Below, piece after piece: positions 35,282-43,788 of a DNA stretch of 64,000 nt. The position numbers and the translations under genes are program-made. The stretch is from Allobacillus halotolerans (GTDB lineage: Bacteria; Bacillota; Bacilli; Bacillales; Alkalibacillaceae). Each line of letters begins with the position of its first letter. Position 1 is the stretch's first letter. The notes under the pieces were generated by a model. It made no database searches. It was not told where the DNA came from and saw nothing but the letters and a program-made list of their open reading frames with translations. The stretch lies in assembly GCF_028743495.1 (NCBI RefSeq), contig NZ_CP117968.1, one strand, 5' to 3'.

Positions 35282-37792
35282 TTATTTTCCATGACAGTGC
35301 TTATATTTTTTCCCGCTGCCACATGGACATGGTTCATTACGTCCGACTTCTTTTTTCTTTACAATCGGTTGGCGCTTTTTCTTTTGATCTTGGCGTCCGC
35401 CCGCAATCGCCTCGGTACCTGTCGCGACAGCTTGACGTTGCAAGTTTTCTCGAATTTGTGCCTTCATTGCATATTTAGCAACTTCTTGTTCGATGGAAGC
35501 AATCATCTCTTCAAACATCGAGAAGCCTTCCATTTGGTATTCCTGCAATGGATCGTTTTGACCGTATGCACGCAAATGAATTCCTTGGCGTAGTTGGTCC
35601 ATCTGGTCGATGTGATCCATCCATTTGCTGTCAACCGTACGCAATAGGATGACTTTTTCAAATTCACGCATTTGATCCTCGGTCAATTCTTCTTCACGAG
35701 CATCGTATTTCTCTTGTGTTTTTTCAATGACCCACTCAATGATCTCTTCTGGTTCTTTTCCTTTAAGATCATCAACAGAGACTTCATCCTGGTTCAACAC
35801 GTTCGCTTGTAAAAATTCAGCCAGTGCTTCGAGGTCCCAGTTCTCATCGTCTTCATCTTGCGTATAGGCATGCACATTCCGTTCGACTGTTGAACGAATC
35901 ATACCTTCAATGATTTCACGTAGACTATCGGACTCAAGCACTTCTTTCCGCTGCTCATAAATAATATCGCGCTGTTGACGCATAACATCATCATAAGCAA
36001 GTAGCTGTTTACGCGCATCAAAGTTATTCCCTTCGACTCGCTTCTGAGCCGATTCCACTGCTCGGGAGACCATTTTACTTTCAATCGGTTGGTCTTCTTC
36101 CAAACCGAAACGGTCCATCATCGATTTCATATTGTCTGATCCGAAACGGCGCATCAATTCATCTTCCATGGAAAGGTAGAACTGAGAGACACCTGGATCT
36201 CCTTGACGACCCGAACGTCCACGAAGCTGGTTATCAATCCGGCGTGATTCATGTCGTTCTGTTCCGATAACGGCCAAACCGCCAAGCTCTTTTACACCGT
36301 CACCTAATTTGATGTCTGTACCACGACCGGCCATGTTCGTCGCAATCGTTACGGCACCTTTTTGACCCGCTTCCAAAATGATTTCAGCTTCTTTAAAGTG
36401 GTTCTTTGCGTTCAAAATATTGTGCTTAACGCCAACCTTTTTCAAGAAGTTTGAAATCAATTCAGACGTCTCAACGGCGACCGTACCAATCAAAATCGGT
36501 TGTCCTTTTTCGTGGCGCTCTTTCACTTCTCGAACGAGCGCTTGGTATTTCCCATCAACGGTTTTATAAATCAAATCCGCCCGGTCATCCCGGCGAATCG
36601 GTTCGTTCGTTGGAATGGAAACGACCTGCATATTGTAAATATTACGGAATTCTTCTTCTTCCGTTTTTGCCGTACCGGTCATCCCGGAAATTTTTTCATA
36701 CATCCGGAAGAAGTTCTGGAAAGTAATCGTCGCAAGCGTCATACTTTCCTTCTGGATCGGCAAGCCTTCTTTCGCCTCGATTGCTTGGTGAAGACCATCA
36801 CTATAACGACGGCCTTTCATCAAACGACCCGTAAATTGGTCGACGATGACGACTTCGTTTTCCTCAACCACATAATCGGTATCTTTACGCATGACGACAT
36901 GCGCTTTCAACGCTTGGTTAATATGATGCGTCAATGCAACATTATTTAAATTATAAAGGTTTTCGATATTGAAATATTGTTCAGCTTTCGTGATTCCTTG
37001 CTCTGTCAGCTGCACATTCCTTGTTTTTTCATCATACGTATAGTCTTCTTCATTTCTTAATGTCGAAGCAAACTGATCCGCTTGTAAATAATTGGACTGT
37101 GATTTTCGCTGAGACCCAGAAATGATTAATGGTGTTCGCGCTTCATCAATTAAAATCGAGTCAACCTCGTCAATGATCGCAAAATAAAGTGGTCGCTGCA
37201 CCATTTTTTCTTTATATAACACCATATTATCGCGTAGATAATCAAAGCCGAATTCATTATTCGTACCATACGTAATATCTTTGGCGTATGCTTCACGCTT
37301 TTCGTCTTTTGATAAACTATTCGTATTCAAACCGACTGTCAGACCAAGCCAATTATATAGCTCACCCATCTCATTCGAGTCACGATCGGCAAGGTAATCG
37401 TTCACCGTAATGATATGAACGCCTTTTCCTGTAATCGCATTTAAGTATGCCGGCATGGTCGAGGCCAATGTCTTACCCTCACCGGTTTTCATTTCCGCTA
37501 TATCCCCTTGATGCAAAGCAATCGCACCAAGCAGCTGGACGTAGAACGGACGCATGCCTAGCACACGTTTCGAAGCTTCACGCACAACCGCATACGCTTC
37601 CGGCAACAAGTCATCCAATGACTCGCCATCTTGATATCGTTTTTTAAACTCATCCGTTTTTTCCTGTAACGCATAATCAGAAAGCTGCTGCATCTGTGGT
37701 TCTAGTTCTTCTATTTGATCCGCAACTTTTTCTAGTTTTTTCAATTGGCGACTATTTCCATCACCAAAGACTTTCGTCAATAATTGCTTCAT
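35282..37792 (-). CDS. secA: Preprotein translocase ATPase SecA
   Basis: 836 aa. Motor of the Sec export pathway. Walker A MKTGEGKT near residue 102, DEVDSILIDEARTPL, helicase motif DNQLRGRSGRQGDPG, and a C-terminal zinc site CPCGSGKKYKHCHG that contacts SecB-like partners or the membrane. Full length. Start ATG 37792 has GAGGATAT. The order hpf-secA-prfB is as in B. subtilis, with a small extra gene in between. Confidence 0.97.
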   Translation of the reverse strand: MKQLLTKVFGDGNSRQLKKLEKVADQIEELEPQMQQLSDYALQEKTDEFKKRYQDGESLDDLLPEAYAVVREASKRVLGMRPFYVQLLGAIALHQGDIAEMKTGEGKTLASTMPAYLNAITGKGVHIITVNDYLADRDSNEMGELYNWLGLTVGLNTNSLSKDEKREAYAKDITYGTNNEFGFDYLRDNMVLYKEKMVQRPLYFAIIDEVDSILIDEARTPLIISGSQRKSQSNYLQADQFASTLRNEEDYTYDEKTRNVQLTEQGITKAEQYFNIENLYNLNNVALTHHINQALKAHVVMRKDTDYVVEENEVVIVDQFTGRLMKGRRYSDGLHQAIEAKEGLPIQKESMTLATITFQNFFRMYEKISGMTGTAKTEEEEFRNIYNMQVVSIPTNEPIRRDDRADLIYKTVDGKYQALVREVKERHEKGQPILIGTVAVETSELISNFLKKVGVKHNILNAKNHFKEAEIILEAGQKGAVTIATNMAGRGTDIKLGDGVKELGGLAVIGTERHESRRIDNQLRGRSGRQGDPGVSQFYLSMEDELMRRFGSDNMKSMMDRFGLEEDQPIESKMVSRAVESAQKRVEGNNFDARKQLLAYDDVMRQQRDIIYEQRKEVLESDSLREIIEGMIRSTVERNVHAYTQDEDDENWDLEALAEFLQANVLNQDEVSVDDLKGKEPEEIIEWVIEKTQEKYDAREEELTEDQMREFEKVILLRTVDSKWMDHIDQMDQLRQGIHLRAYGQNDPLQEYQMEGFSMFEEMIASIEQEVAKYAMKAQIRENLQRQAVATGTEAIAGGRQDQKKKRQPIVKKKEVGRNEPCPCGSGKKYKHCHGK

Positions 37793-37935
37793 ATATCCTC
37801 AACCCCAAGATTAAATTTACACTTGCACAACATTAATGATAACACTAATGAAACCACCATGACAACAATCCTCACCTGCATAAACCCGTCGCACTGCCGG
37901 CCAAAAATCGACAAGCAATTGATATTTACACTAAA

Positions 37936-37969
37936 GAAAAAATGGTTGACTGGGGCAGTAGTCAACCAT
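37936..37969 (-). terminator. Intrinsic terminator of the small Cys-protein gene
   Basis: ATGGTTGAC pairs with GTCAACCAT, followed by six T on the minus strand; 23 bp beyond the small gene. Confidence 0.85.
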
Positions 37970-37991
37970 AACAAGACCATTAAGCGGATGG

Positions 37992-38201
37992 TTATTTGGA
38001 ATTGAGGAAGGAGTAGGATTTCGGCTGAAGGATTTCTGGAGCGTTCGTTGTGGAGGTATAAACACTCAGATGGTCTTCAATGACAGATATTTTTTCATTA
38101 GACGCTGCGACAATGCGCATTAATTGTACGATGATCTCGTTCTGTTGATTAAGCTTTTTCTCGAGACGTGAACAACTGGGGCAAGGTTTGACATTGCACA
38201 T
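37992..38201 (-). CDS. Small CxxC protein, unknown
   Basis: 69 aa. The start ATG 38201 has an excellent ribosome-binding site (AAGGGGGGAAT) and its own terminator, so it is very likely real. The N-terminus MCNVKPCPSCSRLEKK has a CPSC motif plus one more Cys, followed by a helix LNQQNEIIVQLMRIVAASNEKISVIEDHL. It could bind zinc or a redox partner. No family is recognised. It is inserted between hpf and secA. Confidence 0.78.
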   Translation of the reverse strand: MCNVKPCPSCSRLEKKLNQQNEIIVQLMRIVAASNEKISVIEDHLSVYTSTTNAPEILQPKSYSFLNSK

Positions 38202-38455
38202 CTCGTATTCCCCCCTTAATGATCTTGCATATCTTAGTTATATCACAGAGTGTTGAGCAATAAAAATCGCTAAAATGCTCGCATACCAGGGTTTTAGGAC
38301 ACTTTTTGTCTAGAATTTGAGATAAGTGAGCAGAAATCGATTGGAAAAATGATTTATCTACAAAATGAAAGTTTTTTAAAATTTTTTGTGGGTGAATAGG
38401 ATATGGACCCAAGCGGTTGAAATATGTGCTCATTGATTGTGAAACCCTCACAGTT
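38202..38455. other. AT-rich gap upstream of the small CxxC gene
   Basis: About 250 bp. The minus-strand frame reaching 38451 has no ribosome-binding site and an unconvincing composition, so it is not called. The small gene's promoter should be here. Confidence 0.5.
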
Positions 38456-38463
38456 TAGCAGTG

Positions 38464-38625
38464 GGATGCGCCTCAATGACGCAGATATGCTCCCTAATTA
38501 GATGGATATGAGCCTCACTAATGATATATGTTCCCTCATTTGATCGATATGTGCCCGGATCATCGAGATATGCTCCCTAGGATAGAAAATATGTGCCCGA
38601 TTTGAAAATATATGAGCCGTTCATG
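38464..38625. repeat. 21-bp array F (core ATATGNKCCC)
   Basis: Cores start at 38464, 38485, 38506, 38526, 38547, 38568, 38589 and 38610, so six steps of 21 bp and one of 20. Cores read ATATGCTCCC, ATATGAGCCT, ATATGTTCCC, ATATGTGCCC and so on. The 11 nt between cores are different in every unit. Same core family as array E and the array at 25386. It ends 12 bp before the hpf terminator. Confidence 0.95.
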
Positions 38626-38636
38626 TTCGAGAAAAT

Positions 38637-38673
38637 AAAAATAGCCTCAGTCCAGCAATCGGACCAAGGCTAT
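38637..38673 (-). terminator. Intrinsic terminator of hpf
   Basis: ATAGCCT-GTCC pairs with GGAC-AGGCTAT around a short loop, then five T on the minus strand. Confidence 0.87.
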
Positions 38674-38687
38674 CTGATGTAATGCCA

Positions 38688-39272
38688 TTAAGCATTCGGC
38701 TCAATCAAACCATATCTTCCATCTTTACGTTTGTAAACGACATTCGTTTCACCTGTGTCAGCACTTTCAAATACGTAGAAATTATGTCCTAACATATCCA
38801 TTTGTAGTGCCGCTTCTTCAGAATCCATCGGTTTTAGATTAAATCGTTTTACACGAACGATATCCACTTCACTATCTTCTTCTTCTGCTTCATCTTCATC
38901 TAATAGCAAACCACCATTGGCGTTTGCTTCTCTTTCCATTTCAGCAAATACGTATTTCGCAGCGCCTTTTTGACGGAACTTACGATTCACTTTTGTTTTG
39001 TACTTACGAATTTGTCTTTCCAATTTATCTACGACTAAATCAATTGCAGCGTATAAATCGTTATGTGCCTCCTCAGCGCGCAGAACCAAATCTGTCATTG
39101 GGATCGTCACTTCAATTCTTTGCCCATCATTATGAACACTTAAATTCACATGTACTTCAGAAGTAGGCGTTTGATCAAAATAACGCTCCAATTTGCCGAT
39201 TTTCTTCTCGACGTAATCCCGAATCGCATCGGTCACCTCGATATTTTCACCACGGATATTATACTTAAACAT
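38688..39272 (-). CDS. hpf: Long ribosome hibernation-promoting factor
   Basis: 194 aa, the long HPF type. The N-terminal S30AE domain (residues 1-~100: MFKYNIRGENIEVTDAIRDYVEKKIGKLERYF) binds the decoding centre; an acidic linker (DEDEAEEEDSE) and a C-terminal dimerisation domain (MDSEEAALQMDMLGHNFYVF) join two 70S ribosomes into a 100S dimer. It protects ribosomes in stationary phase and stress. A good SigB-type promoter lies upstream. AAGGAGG precedes ATG 39272. Confidence 0.95.
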   Translation of the reverse strand: MFKYNIRGENIEVTDAIRDYVEKKIGKLERYFDQTPTSEVHVNLSVHNDGQRIEVTIPMTDLVLRAEEAHNDLYAAIDLVVDKLERQIRKYKTKVNRKFRQKGAAKYVFAEMEREANANGGLLLDEDEAEEEDSEVDIVRVKRFNLKPMDSEEAALQMDMLGHNFYVFESADTGETNVVYKRKDGRYGLIEPNA

Positions 39273-39313
39273 AAGCAGGCCTCCTTTTAGTCGTATGTAT
39301 ATATTATTCTACC

Positions 39314-39339
39314 TTACCCGCTCATAATCCTCCATAAAC
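39314..39339 (-). promoter_or_regulatory. SigB-type promoter of hpf
   Basis: GTTTAT, 14 nt, GGGTAA on the minus strand, against the SigB consensus GTTTAA-N13-15-GGGTAT. It lies ~45 bp upstream of the start. It agrees with stress control of hpf (yvyD) in B. subtilis. Confidence 0.75.
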
Positions 39340-39425
39340 TCGACTTTTATTTTATTCTTTATAGTTAAGATTCATGATTTCGACAAATTTCCCGGGAAAT
39401 AAGGGGGTTGCTGGACTATTGAGGC

Positions 39426-39617
39426 TCAGGGCTGATGATCTTCTTTAATGTACAAACCTTTTCGTATCGTCCCTTCATAATTCAAACTCACTTTTTGCTT
39501 CACTCGCTCAGTACCTTGATTTGTATGCAAAGCATTGGCTTGAATACCGAGTAAATCCATTTGTTTAGAGCTAAAAAAAGTAGCATCCATCTCATGAATG
39601 CTACGTCGTTGTCTCAT
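39426..39617 (-). CDS. Small protein translationally coupled to fliT, unknown
   Basis: 63 aa. Its ATG overlaps the fliT stop (TAATG), the normal sign of coupled translation. The sequence (KQMDLLGIQANALHTNQGTERVKQK) has no known motif and no membrane segment. There is no other gene between it and hpf, and no clear terminator follows. It may be a small flagellar accessory or chance coding; the overlap favours a real gene. Confidence 0.5.
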   Translation of the reverse strand: MRQRRSIHEMDATFFSSKQMDLLGIQANALHTNQGTERVKQKVSLNYEGTIRKGLYIKEDHQP

Positions 39618-39979
39618 TATTTCCGTTTGTCCAAAAAAGCTCCATCAGGACTCTTCATTTTGCTGTATGGATTGGTATATTTCATGTTGGTATCTTTCTT
39701 TTTCTTCAGTATAATGATTTCACGTTTAAAGCTATCAAAGTACTGGTTCACCATGCGATTAAGTTGTTGATCAAGCTCGATTACTTCATCAATAATCGAT
39801 TGCTGCGTTTTTCTCTCTTCATCAGAAAGATTCAATTCTTTCAGCAACTCATCACGTTCGTCAGCAGCTTGCTCGATCACTTCAATAAAAGTCTCGTGAT
39901 CATGCTCAGCTGCTAACTTTTCAACTTTCTCAATTGTTCCTTCGAGTAGATTCTTAAGCTGAATGAGTTGTTTATCCAT
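39617..39979 (-). CDS. fliT: Flagellar chaperone FliT
   Basis: 120 aa, nearly all helical (LIQLKNLLEGTIEKVEKLAAEHDHETFIE). In B. subtilis FliT is the export chaperone of the filament cap FliD. Named mainly by position after fliS, which it overlaps by 8 nt, and by the helix-rich length; sequence conservation in this family is low. Confidence 0.8.
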   Translation of the reverse strand: MDKQLIQLKNLLEGTIEKVEKLAAEHDHETFIEVIEQAADERDELLKELNLSDEERKTQQSIIDEVIELDQQLNRMVNQYFDSFKREIIILKKKKDTNMKYTNPYSKMKSPDGAFLDKRK

Positions 39980-40370
39980 TCACAGGGACCTGCTTTTGTT
40001 GTTTATTTAGCTTCAATACTTCTTTCCACGTATCGCGAAACTCACTGACCAAGCCCTCTACTTCTGATAAAATCTCCACATCATTTTTAATGTTCGCCTG
40101 AATCAATTGACGGTTCATATAATCATACAACGGGCGCATTTGATTGGAAATTTCCACCTCAGGATTCAACGTAACCATCAGTTCATTGATGATATTCTGA
40201 GCTTTTTGGATATTGACGTTTTTCTGCTCAATATTCTCGTTTTCAATGCCCTTTTTTGCGAGTCGAATAAATTTCAAGCAGCCGTTATATAGCATCATCG
40301 TCAACTCTCCTGGGCTGGCAGTTTGTATGGAATTTTGCTGGTAGGCTTGATGTGGTTGTTGGTAATTCAT
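39972..40370 (-). CDS. fliS: Flagellin export chaperone FliS
   Basis: 132 aa. Typical start YQQPHQAYQQNSIQTASPGELTMMLYNGCLKFIRLAKKGI, the most conserved FliS region. It binds the C-terminal tail of flagellin, preventing early assembly, and in Bacillus links flagellin level to the FliW-CsrA switch. Start ATG 40370 has TAGGAGTG. Confidence 0.95.
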   Translation of the reverse strand: MNYQQPHQAYQQNSIQTASPGELTMMLYNGCLKFIRLAKKGIENENIEQKNVNIQKAQNIINELMVTLNPEVEISNQMRPLYDYMNRQLIQANIKNDVEILSEVEGLVSEFRDTWKEVLKLNKQQKQVPVNG

Positions 40371-40391
40371 GATAACACTCCTACTGGGTTA

Positions 40392-41900
40392 TTATTGGCC
40401 ACCGTTTAATTGGTTCATTAACTGGGCAGATTGCTGGTTCATACGCTGAATCGCTGTTTCCATCGCAGTAAATTGTTTGTAATAACGATTCTCGACTTGA
40501 GCCAAGCGACGTTCGAAGTCTGTAATTCGCTCTTCCATCCCGAGCAACTCACGACCCATTGTATAAGTCTGTTCCGTCCGGTTTTCGTTCCCGGCTTTAT
40601 CCGTGATTCGAGAGATCATATTGTCGAGATTATCTTCGACACGGTTGATTAATCCTCGTGAATCATCATTTGCAGAATTTGAAAATAATCTTCTAACATC
40701 CTCCGAATTATTTTCAATCGCTCCTCGAAGTTTGTCTTCGTCAATCACTAACTTTCCGTTATCCCGATAGTTATTGGACGTTGTGATCCCAAGATCCGCT
40801 AAGCGGTTAAACGCTCCATTTTCATTCTGTACATTCGAATAAAATGCCGTACGCATACCCGTCATGCCACTTTGAATGATATTGTCACTTCGAAGCAAAC
40901 CACTTTTCGCTTTTTCCTCCCACAACTCGATTTCATTCTCAGACATATCGTCCTTTTGCTCTTCGGTTAATGGAGGAAAATCACGATGCCGTTTTTCGCT
41001 CGTTTTTTCGGACGTGAATTCAATTAATTCGTTGTATTTTTCGACAAACTCAGTGATCTTATCAAACGTCTTTTGTGTATTTGTCCGTACATTAAGGACT
41101 GCATTATCAACTGTCTGATGAAATTGATAAGTGACGCCATCGAGTGTGTATGAGTTTTCTTTAGACGTTAACTCAACATTGTTATAGGTGAATTTAGCAT
41201 CTTCTCCACCGTATTCTTGGCCAGTGAGTTTTAGGGTTTCCGTGAAAAAAGAACCCGCATCGCCAGCGCCGAATGTGATTTCTGCTCCGTCTGGGTTGAA
41301 ATCACCCGAAGCGGTGCGTTCCATGAAAACTTTATCAGAGTTTACATCATAGTAAGCACGTACAGCTCCGTCAGATGCTTCATTAATTTTTTTGAAGACA
41401 TCATTTAATGAATCATCTTCAGCAATCGTGATTTCATGTGGGTTAGCTTGTCCGTTTTCACCATATGTCTGAAAGGTAAACGTTTTCCCAGATAGATCTG
41501 AAAAGCGCGCGGCTAAGGCTTCGTTTGGGTCAATCTGTTCTCCATCTCCTGAAATACCTGTCTCTGAAACCCGCATCGCCTTCGAAGCCAGCTGACTGAC
41601 AGAAATCGAGTGTGTTCCTTCTTTAGCTGCACTTGTTGCTGACGCATTTACACCGATTGCTGATGTCGTAACTAGCTTCGACTGGTAAGCATCAGAAAAC
41701 TTTAAATCCCTGAACATATTTTTAAACTCAGACAGCTTCGAATTGACTTCACGATAAGCATCGCGCTGCCACGTCAGCCATTCCTGATCTTGTTGCATCT
41801 TGGTCATTGGAATACGTTCAGCTTTCATCAAATCTGCGATGATCTGATCCGTATCCATTCCAGATGCAAGTCCACTCACACGCATGGTATTGTTAATCAT
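40392..41900 (-). CDS. fliD: Flagellar filament cap protein FliD
   Basis: 502 aa. Conserved N-terminus MRVSGLASGMDTDQIIADLMKAERIPMTKMQQ and C-terminal coiled coil (MEERITDFERRLAQVENRYYKQFTAMETAIQRMNQQSAQLMNQL). It caps the filament tip and promotes flagellin insertion. Part of flaG-fliD-fliS-fliT under a SigD promoter. Start ATG 41900 has AGGAAGGTG. Confidence 0.95.
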   Translation of the reverse strand: MINNTMRVSGLASGMDTDQIIADLMKAERIPMTKMQQDQEWLTWQRDAYREVNSKLSEFKNMFRDLKFSDAYQSKLVTTSAIGVNASATSAAKEGTHSISVSQLASKAMRVSETGISGDGEQIDPNEALAARFSDLSGKTFTFQTYGENGQANPHEITIAEDDSLNDVFKKINEASDGAVRAYYDVNSDKVFMERTASGDFNPDGAEITFGAGDAGSFFTETLKLTGQEYGGEDAKFTYNNVELTSKENSYTLDGVTYQFHQTVDNAVLNVRTNTQKTFDKITEFVEKYNELIEFTSEKTSEKRHRDFPPLTEEQKDDMSENEIELWEEKAKSGLLRSDNIIQSGMTGMRTAFYSNVQNENGAFNRLADLGITTSNNYRDNGKLVIDEDKLRGAIENNSEDVRRLFSNSANDDSRGLINRVEDNLDNMISRITDKAGNENRTEQTYTMGRELLGMEERITDFERRLAQVENRYYKQFTAMETAIQRMNQQSAQLMNQLNGGQ

Positions 41901-41912
41901 AAGAACACCTTC

Positions 41913-42281
41913 CTACACTTTCTCATCAACGATAAAGCCCATAAATTCTGCCATCGCCGCATACATATCAAGCATTTTTTTCGGCGGAATCTCTTTGATG
42001 ACTTCATCGGTATTTTTATCAATAACGGATACATAATAACGGTCTAGCTTGTCATGAAGTTCAAACTTAATCGATGTGTGCATCGGTTCAATAAAATCAT
42101 TAAGTCCCTTTACAAGCTCTGCTGCTTCTTCTTTTGAAACTGATTCTTCTTTTGAAACTGATTCTTCTTTTATTGTTTGCTGCATGTCCGGATGTTCTGG
42201 TTGCTTGACCTTCACCGATTCATGAGTTGATGCCGGTTGCTGCAAAATAGGAGAACTTTTGAGTAATGTGTCCAATTTCAT
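41913..42281 (-). CDS. flaG: Flagellar protein FlaG
   Basis: 122 aa from ATG 42281, which has GTGGAGGAG; the frame opens farther upstream at 42356. An internal 6-residue duplication (EESVSK twice) gives an acidic linker; the FlaG domain is IKFELHDKLDRYYVSVIDKNTDEVIKEIPPKKMLDMYAAMAEFMG. It affects filament length; mechanism not well known (yvyC in B. subtilis). Confidence 0.92.
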   Translation of the reverse strand: MKLDTLLKSSPILQQPASTHESVKVKQPEHPDMQQTIKEESVSKEESVSKEEAAELVKGLNDFIEPMHTSIKFELHDKLDRYYVSVIDKNTDEVIKEIPPKKMLDMYAAMAEFMGFIVDEKV

Positions 42282-42312
42282 CCTATTTGCTCCTCCACTA
42301 TTCTTTTTAATT

Positions 42313-42339
42313 ATATCGGAACATTGTGCTAAATGTTTA
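42313..42339 (-). promoter_or_regulatory. SigD promoter of flaG-fliD-fliS-fliT
   Basis: TAAA, 15 nt, then TCCGATAT on the minus strand; Bacillus SigD consensus TAAA-N15-GCCGATAT. It lies ~35 bp upstream of the flaG start. Confidence 0.88.
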
Positions 42340-42463
42340 ACTTTTGTGGAAAGCATCTATGGATAATTTAAGGATCTTCAATCCAAATTAAGGAAGATAT
42401 CGTTTGAACTACTGCTTTCAGGGTATAAATGGAATAGAAGCATTAAAAAAACGAGGTGTTAGC

Positions 42464-43726
42464 ATGACTAGAAGATCAAGCATTCCACGGGAAGTCGGAT
42501 TAGACCATACGAAAGATGTTCTCCGAGAAGGCTATCAATACATTCCAAATAGAAAAAAAGCCTTTCAATCGGACTTTTTTGAGTCACGAATACTCGGTGA
42601 AAAAACGGTTTTTATGAGTGGCGAAGAAGCAGCGGAACTCTTTTATGATACGGATAAATTTAAACGAGAAGGCGCTGCACCGAAAAGAGTTCAAAAGACA
42701 TTATTGGGCGAACATGGTGTGCAAGGATTGGATGGACCGATCCATCGCCACCGTAAAGAAATGCTCATGAGCTTAATGTCCGAAGAACGTCTGCAAGCGT
42801 TAGACCAGACGATTGAAACATACTTAGAACAATACATCGATAAATGGGAAAAGAAAAAAAGTATTCAATTATATGATGAAGCGGTAGAGATGATTTTTCA
42901 AATTGCTTGTGATTGGGCTGGAATTCCACTTGAACAGCATGAAATCAGAAATCTCGCACCTAAGACAGCCGATTTGTTTGAATCGCCTGCGACCATTGGA
43001 GTGAAACAATTTAAAGGACGGAATTCGAGAATTCAACTGGAAAACTGGGCGAAAGATTTGATTATGAAAACCCGTGAAAAAGAAATTCATCCACCTGAAG
43101 AGACTGCTTTATATGTAATTGCTTGGCATAGAGACTTGGAAGGTAAATTAGAGGACATTGAAGCGGTTGCCGATGATTTGTTGAATATTATCCGCCCGAT
43201 GGTTGCTATATCGATTTATGTTACCTTTACGGCTCATGCTGTTATTCATCATCCAAAAGAAGTAGAGAAATTACGAGCGCATGATGACCGAGATGCTTAT
43301 AAACGATTTATTCAAGAAGTTCGGCGCTTTTATCCATTCTTTCCATTTAACGTAGCTCGTGTGAAAGAGGACTTTGTTTACCGAGGTCATGCATTTAAGG
43401 AGAATGACCAAGTGATCTTTGACTTTCACGGAACAAATAACGATCCGAAGATATGGAACAATCCTGATTTGTTTACACCCGATCGATTTAAAGATTGGGA
43501 TGGTAGTCCGTTTAACTTTGTCCCACAAGGTGGAGGAGATTACTTAGGTGGACATCGCTGTGCAGGTGAATGGATTACGATTCGAATGATGCAGATTTTC
43601 TTGCATTATTTTGTGGAGAAGATTGATTTTGAAGTGCCTCCGCAGGATATGAGTTATAGTTTAGTTCATCCACCGACAATGCCGAAGAGTAAAATTGTGA
43701 TGAAGAATGTGAGATGGAAAGCATAA
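42464..43726 (+). CDS. cypC: CYP152-family fatty-acid peroxygenase P450
   Basis: 420 aa from ATG 42464 (GAGGTG upstream). Haem-binding loop FVPQGGGDYLGGHRCAGEW with the Cys ligand at residue 366. The CYP152 Arg-Pro pair that binds the substrate carboxylate is RPMVAIS (Arg244-Pro245), and the EVRRF stretch supports the family. These enzymes use H2O2 to hydroxylate or decarboxylate fatty acids without a reductase. At residue 87 (GVQGLDG) there is Gln, as in hydroxylating P450-BSbeta, where decarboxylating OleT has His. It sits on the opposite strand inside the flagellar cluster, between flaG and hag. Confidence 0.92.
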   Translation: MTRRSSIPREVGLDHTKDVLREGYQYIPNRKKAFQSDFFESRILGEKTVFMSGEEAAELFYDTDKFKREGAAPKRVQKTLLGEHGVQGLDGPIHRHRKEMLMSLMSEERLQALDQTIETYLEQYIDKWEKKKSIQLYDEAVEMIFQIACDWAGIPLEQHEIRNLAPKTADLFESPATIGVKQFKGRNSRIQLENWAKDLIMKTREKEIHPPEETALYVIAWHRDLEGKLEDIEAVADDLLNIIRPMVAISIYVTFTAHAVIHHPKEVEKLRAHDDRDAYKRFIQEVRRFYPFFPFNVARVKEDFVYRGHAFKENDQVIFDFHGTNNDPKIWNNPDLFTPDRFKDWDGSPFNFVPQGGGDYLGGHRCAGEWITIRMMQIFLHYFVEKIDFEVPPQDMSYSLVHPPTMPKSKIVMKNVRWKA

Positions 43727-43730
43727 GCAA

Positions 43731-43772
43731 GAAAAACGTCCAAAAGCCGGAATAGCTTTTTGGACGTTTTTT
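43731..43772. terminator. Bidirectional terminator, cypC (+) and flagellins (-)
   Basis: AAAACGTCCAAAAGC pairs with GCTTTTTGGACGTTTT with T runs on both strands, between convergent cypC and hag1. Confidence 0.9.
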
Positions 43773-43788
43773 GTAAGTAAAAATAATA

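Noticed and set aside
38149..38451. 100-codon minus-strand frame
   Set aside because: No ribosome-binding site at its start, overlaps the well-supported small gene out of frame, and has random composition.
32388..38625. CRISPR array reading of the core/spacer repeats
   Set aside because: Repeat 10 nt and spacer 11 nt are far too short, there is no leader and no cas gene.
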